From Candidatus Scybalocola fimicaballi (GTDB lineage: Bacteria > Bacteroidota > Bacteroidia > Bacteroidales > Paludibacteraceae), in assembly GCA_002317115.1 (NCBI GenBank), contig DCIP01000143.1, positions 1-7,077 of the forward strand: a stretch of 7,077 nt of DNA, read 5' to 3'. Below are positions 1 to 5,930 of this stretch, piece after piece. The notes beneath the pieces are model-generated. The model was not told the DNA's origin and searched no databases. It worked only from the letters and a program-made list of their open reading frames with translations. Within the stretch, counting starts at the first letter, position 1; every line of letters begins with the position of its first letter. Made by a program: the position numbers and the translations under genes.

Positions 1-21
1 GTTCGATTCCCGGCGAGGCTA
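1..21 (+). tRNA. tRNA 3' end (partial, isotype unknown)
   Basis: The window opens inside a tRNA gene. The T-loop TTCGATT is at 2-8, closed by G1 and C9. The 3' strand of the T-stem (CCCGG) is at 9-13, the 3' strand of the acceptor stem (CGAGGCT) at 14-20, and the discriminator base A at 21. CCA is not encoded in full (CAA follows), which is common in Bacteroidota and implies addition by nucleotidyltransferase. The acceptor 5' strand should read AGCCTCG. The anticodon lies upstream of the window, so the amino acid cannot be assigned. Confidence 0.85.
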
Positions 22-39
22 CAAATCATAATAACATAA

Positions 40-1812
40 ATGCGTATGAAGAAACTATTTACACTTTCACTTCTAACTGCATTGTCGGCAACTTCGTTTG
101 CATTCGACTTTACATCATATTCAAATGGCTATCAGGCATCAGACTATAGAGAGGCTATCAACATGGGATTGAAGTTTTTTGGCGGTCAGCGTTGTGGCGA
201 CACTCACAACTGGATGCTTCACGAGAACAGTTCGCTTTCAAAGAAATACTGCCACATGCAGGATGGTAAAGGAAAGGTGAACGGTGGTGGTAATGGTAGC
301 TTCGATCTAACTGGTGGATGGCACGACTGTGGCGACCATATCAAGGTTGGTACAACAATGGGTTACGCAGCATTTTCATTGCTTGCGTCTTATGATATCT
401 GGCCTGCAGCTTTCCAGGATAACTACGACGGTGAATACGGACCAAAGAACGGTATTCCTGATGTGCTTGATGAGGCTAAAATCGCTACTGACTATTTCAT
501 GAAGTGTTTCTTGTCCAACGGTGAGTTCTGCTATTACGTCGGCGACGGTGGCGACCACAGAGTTTGGATGACATCTTCTAAGCAGAGTGAGCAGTCGGTG
601 GATAACGGTGGTGATCCACGTCCGGTATGGACATCCTCTTCTAAGGGTGGACCTCAGGCTGCCAACTATGTCTCTGCGCTTTGTTTGATGGCAAAACACT
701 ACCCAGATGCTGATTACGCTGCTAAGTGTAAGGCTGCTGCAATCGCTGGATATGAGTTTGCAAAGAAGAACAAGGATGCTCAGGCTGCAATCCCTGAATT
801 CTACGGTTCTCCAAATTCAGAGTGGACAGATGAGTTGTCTCTTGCTGCTATCATGCTATACAATATGACAGAGCAGGAAAGCTACTTGGCAGACGCTAAG
901 TCGTATCTTGCAGGAAAGTGGGAGTCTAACTCACCTCTTGCATGGGATACAATGTCCGACTATGTATATTTCTATATCGCAAGAATCAACAAGAGCATGA
1001 ATAACGGTCAGGGTGGAACATATCTAAGCTTCCTTGAGAAGAACGTGAAGTTCCATTTGGGTAAGGCTACTCCTGATGCAAACGGTTTCCCTTACTACGC
1101 AAGCCGTTGGGGAACAAACAAGTTGGCTCTTGGTGGAGCTACAGCTGCTGCTTTGTATCTAAAACTTGTTGAAGAGGGAATTGTCGCAGAGTCGAACACT
1201 TCAAAAGAGGCAGAGGGCTTCCGTACTCGTATCGTCGACTATGTGATGGGGAAGAACGAGTTCAACCATACATTCTTGCATGGATTCAAGGGTGATATGA
1301 AGTTCCGTCTACACCACAGAAATGCTATGGGTAGAAACGATAATCCACCTTCAAATGTAAAGAACACATGTGATTACATGTTTGCAAGCGGTGGTGTGAT
1401 TGGTGGACCTTCAGGTACAGGTATCTTTGAGAACGTGATCGAGGGTGGTGCTTCATACACTGAGACAGAGGGAGGTTGCGACTACAACGCACCGTTTATC
1501 TCGGCTATCGCAAGTATTGCTGCTAAGATGGATCCAGTTTTGACAGATGTCGTTGATGTCACAAGAAACACTAATTTCAATGTCTACCCAACAGTATTCG
1601 ACGATTATATCATCGTTGATCCTGTGGAGATTGGTTACGACGGTAAGGCTGAGATAAGCATCGTCAACATCAATGGCCAGACAGTGATTGCAGAGAGCGT
1701 TGTGGATTTCAACCCAACTGTGATCTACACATCTTCACTTCCACGTGGAGTATATGTGTTGAAGGTTAATTACGACGGTGGTCAGAAGACATTCAAGGTA
1801 ATCAAGGAATAA
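40..1812 (+). CDS. Secreted GH9 endoglucanase with T9SS sorting domain
   Basis: Glycoside hydrolase family 9 enzyme of 590 aa, predicted to hydrolyse beta-1,4-glucan (cellulose or mixed-linkage glucan) by inversion. Residues 1-21 form a signal peptide (MRMKK, hydrophobic core, SFA before FDF). The GH9 catalytic domain follows directly, about residues 34-498, with no N-terminal Ig-like or carbohydrate-binding module. DCGDH at 96-100 matches the family DAGDH motif; D96 and D99 are the expected base and water-positioning residues, with Cys replacing the usual Ala. HHR at 425-427 is the conserved substrate-binding region. TEGGCDYNA at 476-484 matches the NEVAxDYNA motif, making E477 the predicted general acid. 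Residues about 512-590 resemble a T9SS type A C-terminal domain (VYPT, INGQ, LPRGVYVLKV, KTFKVIKE), implying export through the outer membrane. ATG at 46 (MKK) is an equally plausible start. There is no Shine-Dalgarno sequence. The gene is a single transcription unit closed by a terminator; substrate preference is unproven. Confidence 0.95.
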   Translation: MRMKKLFTLSLLTALSATSFAFDFTSYSNGYQASDYREAINMGLKFFGGQRCGDTHNWMLHENSSLSKKYCHMQDGKGKVNGGGNGSFDLTGGWHDCGDHIKVGTTMGYAAFSLLASYDIWPAAFQDNYDGEYGPKNGIPDVLDEAKIATDYFMKCFLSNGEFCYYVGDGGDHRVWMTSSKQSEQSVDNGGDPRPVWTSSSKGGPQAANYVSALCLMAKHYPDADYAAKCKAAAIAGYEFAKKNKDAQAAIPEFYGSPNSEWTDELSLAAIMLYNMTEQESYLADAKSYLAGKWESNSPLAWDTMSDYVYFYIARINKSMNNGQGGTYLSFLEKNVKFHLGKATPDANGFPYYASRWGTNKLALGGATAAALYLKLVEEGIVAESNTSKEAEGFRTRIVDYVMGKNEFNHTFLHGFKGDMKFRLHHRNAMGRNDNPPSNVKNTCDYMFASGGVIGGPSGTGIFENVIEGGASYTETEGGCDYNAPFISAIASIAAKMDPVLTDVVDVTRNTNFNVYPTVFDDYIIVDPVEIGYDGKAEISIVNINGQTVIAESVVDFNPTVIYTSSLPRGVYVLKVNYDGGQKTFKVIKE

Positions 1813-1828
1813 TATCATTGATATAAGG

Positions 1829-1857
1829 AGACGTGGGGGAATCCCACGTCTTTTTTT
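1829..1857 (+). terminator. Rho-independent terminator after the GH9 gene
   Basis: GACGTGGG at 1830-1837 pairs perfectly with CCCACGTC at 1843-1850 around a 5-nt loop. One further A-T pair (1829/1851) overlaps the start of a seven-T run at 1851-1857. It lies 17 nt after the stop codon and separates the cellulase transcript from the dehydrogenase gene. Confidence 0.92.
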
Positions 1858-1883
1858 ATTCCAGATTTCGTATTTTGCATTTA

Positions 1884-1891
1884 TAATTTTG
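1884..1891 (+). promoter_or_regulatory. Bacteroidota -7 promoter box for the alcohol dehydrogenase
   Basis: TAATTTTG matches the TAnnTTTG -7 consensus of the Bacteroidota primary sigma factor exactly. It also overlaps a TATAAT hexamer at 1882-1887. No TTTG occurs at the expected 19-21 nt upstream (the sequence there is CCAG), so the -33 element is poor. Transcription would begin near 1898, giving a leader of only about 10 nt before ATG 1908. Confidence 0.55.
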
Positions 1892-1907
1892 AATTTATTA
1901 TACTATT

Positions 1908-3080
1908 ATGGAGAATTTCTCATTTTACAGCCCTACCAAGTTCGTTTTTGGTAAGGACACAGAGAGCAAATGTGGCTCACTTGTCAAAGAATTCGGCGGT
2001 TCAAAGGTTTTAATCCACTATGGTGGTGGTTCTGTTGTGCGTTCTGGTTTGCTAGACAGAGTAAAGGCATCTCTAACAGAGGCTGGTGTAGCGTTCTGTG
2101 AGCTTGGTGGTGTCACTCCAAATCCACGTTCAGGAAAGGTTTATGAAGGAATTGACCTATGCAGAAAGGAGAATGTAGATTTCATTCTTGCAGTCGGTGG
2201 TGGATCAAGTATCGACTCTGCTAAGGCTATTGCTATGGGAGTTTGCTACGACGGTGATTTCTGGGATTTCTACGCAGGAAAAGCACGTCCTAAGAAAGCC
2301 TTGCCAGTAGCAACAGTGTTGACTATCGCTGCTGCCGGTAGCGAGGGTTCTGGCGACTCTGTTATCACACATGAGAATGGAATGTTGAAGCGTGGAGCAA
2401 GTGGCGAATGTATCCGTCCTAAATTCTCTGTGCTTAATCCAGCACTTACTCAGACTCTTCCTGCATATCAGACAGCATGTGGTGCTACAGATATCATGGC
2501 CCACGTTTTCGAGAGATATTTCACAAATACAACTGATGTCCAGACAACAGATCGTCTTTGCGAGGCTGTGCTTCTTTCTATGATTGAGGAGACACCAAAG
2601 GTGATCAAAGATCCTAACGACTACCAGGCTCGTGCCAACATTATGTGGGCAGGAATGGTGGCTCACAATAATATCGTAGGTGTGGGTAGAGATCAGGATT
2701 GGAATAGCCACGGAATCGAGCATGAACTATCTGCTTTGTACGACTGTGCTCATGGAGCTGGTCTTGCAGTCATCATGCCAGCATGGATGACATACGTTGT
2801 AGACCACGATGTTATGCGTTTTGCACAGGTGGCTTGCAGAGTATGGAATTGTAAGATGGATTTCCAGAATCCAAAGAAGACAGCACTTGAAGGAATCGCT
2901 GCATTCCGTTCTTTCTTGAAGTCGATCGGTATGCCGACTACATTTGCTGAACTAGGAGCAAAAGAGAGCGATATCCCTTACCTTGTGAAGACATTCGGAC
3001 TTGGCGAGACAGGTAAGACAGGAGGATTCGTTCAGCTTACAAGCAAGGATGTAGAGAATATCTACAGATTGGCTCTATAA
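1908..3080 (+). CDS. Iron-containing alcohol dehydrogenase (YqhD/butanol dehydrogenase type)
   Basis: Cytosolic group III (iron-dependent) alcohol dehydrogenase of 390 aa, full length for the YqhD/BdhA branch. It is expected to interconvert aldehydes and alcohols with NAD(P)H. The N-terminal nucleotide-binding domain carries GGGS at 39-42, a position that contacts the cofactor adenosine ribose in this branch and suggests NADPH use, and GGGSSIDSAK at 97-106 for the pyrophosphate. The all-helical C-terminal domain carries the metal ligands expected from YqhD: D195 and H199 (ATDIMAH), H268 (SHGIEH) and H282 (CAHG). None is missing. In a fermentative anaerobe the likely role is redox balancing or detoxification of short aldehydes; the actual substrate cannot be read from sequence. 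ATG 1908 is chosen because family homology begins at once (FxFYxPTKxxFG). The gene stands alone between two terminators. Confidence 0.95.
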   Translation: MENFSFYSPTKFVFGKDTESKCGSLVKEFGGSKVLIHYGGGSVVRSGLLDRVKASLTEAGVAFCELGGVTPNPRSGKVYEGIDLCRKENVDFILAVGGGSSIDSAKAIAMGVCYDGDFWDFYAGKARPKKALPVATVLTIAAAGSEGSGDSVITHENGMLKRGASGECIRPKFSVLNPALTQTLPAYQTACGATDIMAHVFERYFTNTTDVQTTDRLCEAVLLSMIEETPKVIKDPNDYQARANIMWAGMVAHNNIVGVGRDQDWNSHGIEHELSALYDCAHGAGLAVIMPAWMTYVVDHDVMRFAQVACRVWNCKMDFQNPKKTALEGIAAFRSFLKSIGMPTTFAELGAKESDIPYLVKTFGLGETGKTGGFVQLTSKDVENIYRLAL

Positions 3081-3128
3081 GACGCTGACGAAGACGAAGA
3101 CGAAAACGAAGACGAAGACGAAAACGAA
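3081..3128. repeat. Hexanucleotide tandem repeat (GACGAA/AACGAA), 8 units
   Basis: Eight consecutive hexamers start at the base after the dehydrogenase stop codon: GACGCT, GACGAA three times, AACGAA, GACGAA twice, AACGAA. The last six units form two identical 18-bp copies of GACGAA-GACGAA-AACGAA. The repeat ends one base before the terminator stem. It is in the same frame as the gene, so reading past the TAA would give an acidic Asp/Glu/Asn tail. No known function is recognised. Confidence 0.9.
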
Positions 3129-3157
3129 ATGGGAGGATTATAATCTTCCCATTTTTT
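3129..3157 (+). terminator. Terminator after the alcohol dehydrogenase
   Basis: ATGGGAGGATT at 3129-3139 pairs with AATCTTCCCAT at 3142-3152 with one G-T wobble (3135/3146) and a very tight loop. A run of six T follows at 3152-3157. On the opposite strand the stem is followed by ATTTCGTTTTCG, so it may also stop transcripts arriving from the minus-strand transposase gene. Confidence 0.85.
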
Positions 3158-3159
3158 AT

Positions 3160-3306
3160 ATCCCGAAGGGATTATATATAGGTAGAGATCATATATGGGT
3201 ATATAATGTTTTATTTCCACAACATCCCTATCCCGAAGGGATTATATATAGGTAGTAGATTATATATAGGTAGTAGATTATATATAGGTAGAGATCATAT
3301 ATGGGT
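3160..3306 (+). repeat. Left REP-like repeat block with 18-bp tandem expansion
   Basis: Two copies of one module begin with the hairpin ATCCCGAAGGGAT and end in CATATATGGGT: 3160-3200 and 3230-3306. The second copy is longer because an internal 18-bp unit (ATTATATATAGGTAGTAG) is repeated. Units lie at 3241-3258 and 3259-3276, followed by a partial unit at 3277-3291; the first copy has only one. The intervening 3201-3229 is non-repetitive. The block ends 7 nt from the transposase stop codon. Confidence 0.92.
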
Positions 3307-3313
3307 GGGGATT

Positions 3314-3772
3314 TCATAAGTCCTCGAAAACATATTTGTTATCATATTCTACACAAAAATCGTTCAAAATTTTTAGATATTCATCGTGAAATGATCGTTT
3401 TTTATGATGTTCTTCTTGATTTCTAATGTAATTGATAACCGCATCAACATGAGATTTGCTGTACGAAAATGCACCATAACCTTCTTGCCATTCAAATCTG
3501 CAACGTGTCTTATGATTTTGATTGACCCATAATGATGAACTTCTTTTGACTGCTTTCATTAAATCTGACAAACTTTCATTTGCTCTATACCCGAAAAAAA
3601 TGTGGATGTGGTTTGATGTTCCTCCAATTGCCAATAATTTGTTACCTCTTTCTTGTACTATTCCTGTAATATACTCATACAATTCATCTTTGAATGTATT
3701 GTCTATTAAAGCCTCTCTTCTTTTTACTGCAAAAACACAATGAATGTGTAATTGTGTATATGTGCCTGCCAT
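3314..3772 (-). CDS. REP-associated / IS200-like Y1 transposase
   Basis: Small single-strand DNA transposase of the Y1_Tnp (HUH) superfamily, 152 aa from ATG 3772, the usual size for the family. Homology starts at MAGTYTQLHIHCVFAVKRRE. The metal-binding HUH motif is HIH at 55-57, in SNHIHIFFGY. The predicted nucleophile is Y115 in VINYIRNQEEHHKK, where Y1 enzymes place it. Both catalytic elements are intact and no frameshift is seen. The frame stays open upstream to ATG 4060 (248 aa). That extra N-terminus merely translates the 48-bp DNA repeats (16-residue PDIPKGFYMG-type units), and a near-consensus promoter sits inside it, so the short start is preferred. The flanking hairpin/GGTAG repeats favour the RAYT class over a simple IS200 element. 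The gene is convergent with the dehydrogenase and divergent from SulP. It is more A/T-rich than the metabolic genes. Confidence 0.88.
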   Translation of the reverse strand: MAGTYTQLHIHCVFAVKRREALIDNTFKDELYEYITGIVQERGNKLLAIGGTSNHIHIFFGYRANESLSDLMKAVKRSSSLWVNQNHKTRCRFEWQEGYGAFSYSKSHVDAVINYIRNQEEHHKKRSFHDEYLKILNDFCVEYDNKYVFEDL

Positions 3773-3828
3773 ATGAATTGGATTTATACTGTTATTAACC
3801 TTTTTTTGTATTTCTTTTTTTTCAAATG

Positions 3829-3859
3829 CAAATATAGCCATTAATTGTGTTAATGCAAA
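3829..3859 (-). promoter_or_regulatory. Bacteroidota promoter of the transposase gene
   Basis: Read on the minus strand, TTTG at 3859-3856 is followed after exactly 19 nt by TATATTTG at 3836-3829, a perfect TAnnTTTG -7 box. Transcription should start near 3823, giving a leader of about 50 nt rich in A before ATG 3772. The -33 TTTG lies in a decayed half-copy of the right-hand 48-bp repeat. This decides the start codon, because everything upstream of about 3823 would be untranscribed from this promoter. Confidence 0.75.
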
Positions 3860-3863
3860 TTTT

Positions 3864-3990
3864 CTACCCATATAAAATCCCTTCGGGATATCGGGTGCAA
3901 TGGCAAACATTCTACCCATATAAAATCCTTTCGGGATATCGGGTGCAATGGCAAACATTCTATCTATATAAAATCCATTCGGGATATTGG
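3864..3990 (-). repeat. Right REP-like repeat block, 48-bp units (about 2.6 copies)
   Basis: Units start at 3866, 3914 and 3962 (the last partial, to about 3990). On the minus strand each holds the hairpin core, the GGGTAG or equivalent tail, and a TTTGCCATTGCACCCGAT-like segment. Units 1 and 2 differ at one base. The hairpin is perfect in unit 1 (loop TTC on the plus strand), has a wobble in unit 2 (ATCCTTTCGGGAT) and a mismatch in unit 3 (ATCCATTCGGGAT), so copies decay away from the transposase. Because 48 is a multiple of three, the reading frame stays open through the block, giving spurious 16-residue peptide repeats. The remaining 3991-4080 shows no gene or clear structure. Confidence 0.92.
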
Positions 3991-4080
3991 AGAATTCGTA
4001 TTTTATATATTCATCTAAGATAAAAATACATGTTTGATGAAAAAAGTTGTCGTAAAACATATAAATTCATCTTTTTTTAA

Positions 4081-4088
4081 TAATTTTG
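4081..4088 (+). promoter_or_regulatory. Bacteroidota -7 promoter box for the SulP gene
   Basis: TAATTTTG is an exact TAnnTTTG match and the same octamer as in front of the dehydrogenase. No TTTG is found 19-21 nt upstream, so the -33 element is weak or absent. A start near 4095 would leave a leader of about 23 nt to ATG 4118. Confidence 0.6.
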
Positions 4089-4117
4089 CGCCGTTTTTAA
4101 GAAATAGATAGAATAAA

Positions 4118-5827
4118 ATGAATCTAAAGGAAAAAGTTTTTGCTCCTAAATTTTTCGACTGTCTTAAAGGCTACAACAGTGGTACTGCCACTGCTGACTT
4201 GATGGCCGGTATTGTTGTGGGCATCGTAGCCATTCCGTTGGCTATCGCATTCGGTATCGCATCCGGCGTCGGTCCGGCTGAAGGTCTTATCACTGCAATC
4301 ATTGCAGGATTCTTTATCGCAGTTTTGGGAGGATCAAAAGTTCAGATCGGTGGTCCTACAGGTGCATTCATCGTCATCGTCTACGGAATCATTCAGCAGC
4401 ACGGTTTGGCTGGTTTGATGATCGCCACAATCATGGCGGGTGTCATCCTAGTTTTGTTGGGAGTGTTCAAACTCGGTAGCATTATCAAGTTTGTGCCTTA
4501 TCCAGTAACTGTCGGATTCACAGGAGGTATCGCAATCACTATCTTCTCTACACAGATGAACGATTTCTTCGGTCTTGGTATTGAGAAGGTCCCTGCAGAT
4601 TTCATACATAAGTGGATTTGCTACATTGAGAATTTCTCTCACGTCAACTGGTGGGCATTCGGAGTGGCAGCAGTAAGTTTGCTAATCATCATCTTCTCTC
4701 CAAAGATTTCTAAGAAGGTGCCAGGTTCATTGCTTGCTATCATCATCGCAACAATCGCTGTTTACTTTATCAAGGGTAGCGTCGACAATACAGGAATCAA
4801 GACAATCGGTGATCTTTACGAGATGCCAGAAGGATTCCCTGCACCAAGATTCCCAGCATTAGAGTTGGCTGAGGGACAGACATGGTTGAGCGTTGTTCAG
4901 AACTTGTTCCCTGCTGCGTTCACAATCGCTATGTTGGGTGCAATCGAGAGTTTGCTTTCTGCAATCGTTGCCGATGGTGTGATTGGCGACAAACACAATT
5001 CAAATACAGAGCTTATCGGCCAGGGTGTGGCTAACATCGTGGTTCCATTCTTCGGTGGTATTCCTGCAACAGGAGCTATCGCGCGTACAATGACAAACAT
5101 CAACAACGGTGGTAAGACTCCAGTAGCTGGTGTTGTTCACTGTGTGATCCTAACATTGGTATTGCTTTTCTTGGGCGGCTTGGTTAAGTTGATCCCAATG
5201 CCATGTTTGGCTGCTGTGCTTGTAATGGTATCTTACAACATGAGTGGATGGAAGACATTCGTATCATTGTCTAAGAGCCCTAAGTCAGACTTTGCTGTCC
5301 TAATGACAACATTCTTCTTGACAGTTATCTTCGACCTTACAATCGCAATTGAGATCGGTTTGCTACTTGCATTGGTATTGTTCCTAAAGCGTACAAACGA
5401 GTCTTCTGTTGTCCGTGTATTCGGTAAGGAGATCGATCCAAGCGACAATACAGACGTTCAGCTTCACGAGGAGAAACTTATCGTTCCAGATGGAGTAGGT
5501 GTTTACGAAATCGATGGCCCATACTTCTTCGGAGTTGCCACTAAGTTCGACGACGTGATGAGTGCCGTAGCAGAGACACCAAAGGTAAGAATCATCCGTA
5601 TGAGAAAGGTTCCGTTCATCGACTCAACAGGTATGCACAACCTAACAGAGCTATGCCAGCAGTCGCATAAGGCAGGAATCCAGGTAATCCTTTCAGGAGT
5701 TAACAACCATGTTCACGCTACACTTCACAAGGCAGGCGTAGACAAGATCATCGGAGAGGAGTACATCTGCGCTAACATCAACATCGCGTTGGAGAAGGCA
5801 GAGGCTTACGTTAAGCAGAATGCTTAA
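4118..5827 (+). CDS. SulP/SLC26-family anion transporter with STAS domain
   Basis: Inner-membrane secondary transporter of 569 aa, full length for bacterial SulP proteins. The membrane domain spans about residues 20-425 as alternating hydrophobic segments. Family signatures are visible: ADLMAGIVVGIVAIPLAIAF (26-45) in the first helix, GGPTGAF (78-84) in the half-helix that shapes the anion site, FVPYPVTVGFTGGIAI (125-140), and ESLLSAIVADG (277-287), the classic SulP signature. A cytoplasmic STAS domain follows at about 453-565. Its FIDSTG (500-505) aligns with the DSxG phospho-acceptor motif of SpoIIAA-like anti-sigma antagonists, with S503 conserved. The substrate could be sulfate, bicarbonate or a dicarboxylate; sequence alone does not decide, and no sulfate-assimilation or carbonic anhydrase gene is adjacent to help. 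The start is ATG 4118, 30 nt after a -7 box; there is no Shine-Dalgarno. The gene is monocistronic, with two hairpins downstream. Confidence 0.94.
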   Translation: MNLKEKVFAPKFFDCLKGYNSGTATADLMAGIVVGIVAIPLAIAFGIASGVGPAEGLITAIIAGFFIAVLGGSKVQIGGPTGAFIVIVYGIIQQHGLAGLMIATIMAGVILVLLGVFKLGSIIKFVPYPVTVGFTGGIAITIFSTQMNDFFGLGIEKVPADFIHKWICYIENFSHVNWWAFGVAAVSLLIIIFSPKISKKVPGSLLAIIIATIAVYFIKGSVDNTGIKTIGDLYEMPEGFPAPRFPALELAEGQTWLSVVQNLFPAAFTIAMLGAIESLLSAIVADGVIGDKHNSNTELIGQGVANIVVPFFGGIPATGAIARTMTNINNGGKTPVAGVVHCVILTLVLLFLGGLVKLIPMPCLAAVLVMVSYNMSGWKTFVSLSKSPKSDFAVLMTTFFLTVIFDLTIAIEIGLLLALVLFLKRTNESSVVRVFGKEIDPSDNTDVQLHEEKLIVPDGVGVYEIDGPYFFGVATKFDDVMSAVAETPKVRIIRMRKVPFIDSTGMHNLTELCQQSHKAGIQVILSGVNNHVHATLHKAGVDKIIGEEYICANINIALEKAEAYVKQNA

Positions 5828-5842
5828 AGATAAATATTATAG

Positions 5843-5862
5843 AGACGCGAGATATCGCGTCT
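5843..5862 (+). terminator. Hairpin terminator just after the SulP gene
   Basis: AGACGCGA at 5843-5850 pairs with TCGCGTCT at 5855-5862 around the loop GATA, an 8-bp perfect stem 15 nt after the stop codon. Only three T follow the stem C (5862-5864), so it may terminate inefficiently; a stronger hairpin lies 27 nt further on. Confidence 0.65.
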
Positions 5863-5890
5863 TTACACTATAATTGTTGTTTTGCTGATG

Positions 5891-5930
5891 AAAAAGCACC
5901 GTCGTTCAGAAATGAATGACGGTGCTTTTT
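5891..5930. terminator. Long bidirectional terminator hairpin with GAAA tetraloop
   Basis: An 18-bp stem (5891-5908 with 5913-5930) contains a single G-T wobble (5904/5917) and closes on a GAAA tetraloop at 5909-5912. Five A on the left arm and five T on the right arm make it a typical intrinsic terminator readable from either strand. It probably backs up the weaker SulP terminator and insulates the downstream region. Confidence 0.85.

Larger units (their letters stand above)
3158..3990 (-). mobile_element. RAYT/REP-type element: Y1 transposase with flanking inverted hairpin repeats
   Basis: A minus-strand HUH/Y1 transposase is bracketed by copies of a 26-bp core made of a 13-nt hairpin (ATCCC-GAA-GGGAT), an A/T-rich spacer and GGTAG. 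The core is on the plus strand at 3160-3185 and 3230-3255, and on the minus strand at 3864-3889, with decayed copies at 3912-3937 and 3960-3985. Left and right copies differ at only two positions, so the gene lies between inverted repeats. This arrangement resembles the REP-associated tyrosine transposases, whose REP targets combine a palindrome with a GTAG tetranucleotide. No tnpB-like gene is present. The limits given are where repeat similarity stops; the true ends are not established. It lies between the dehydrogenase terminator and the SulP promoter and interrupts no gene. Confidence 0.7.

Noticed and set aside
376..699. Open frame on the minus strand within the GH9 gene
   Set aside because: It is a shadow of the strongly supported GH9 coding frame. 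Minus-strand frames inside the dehydrogenase, SulP and LRR genes were dismissed likewise.
3078..3143. TAA recoding to add an acidic tail to the dehydrogenase
   Set aside because: The protein is already full length at the TAA and no recoding signal is visible. It is kept only as a question in the repeat finding.
3206..3225. Hairpin ATGTT/AACAT between the left REP modules, with a loosely similar ATGTTTTA...AAACAT on the minus strand at 4060-4030
   Set aside because: The stems are only 5-6 bp in A/T-rich DNA and the loops differ, so chance cannot be excluded as a pair of outer element ends.
3160..3306. Possible CRISPR array
   Set aside because: The repeats are A/T-rich, directly adjoining, of 18 bp with no unique spacers, and no cas gene is present. 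They match the REP-like cores on the other side of the transposase.
3773..4060. N-terminal extension of the transposase to ATG 4060 (96 extra residues)
   Set aside because: It translates the 48-bp DNA repeats and contains the promoter. The conserved domain starts at ATG 3772 and gives a normal family length.
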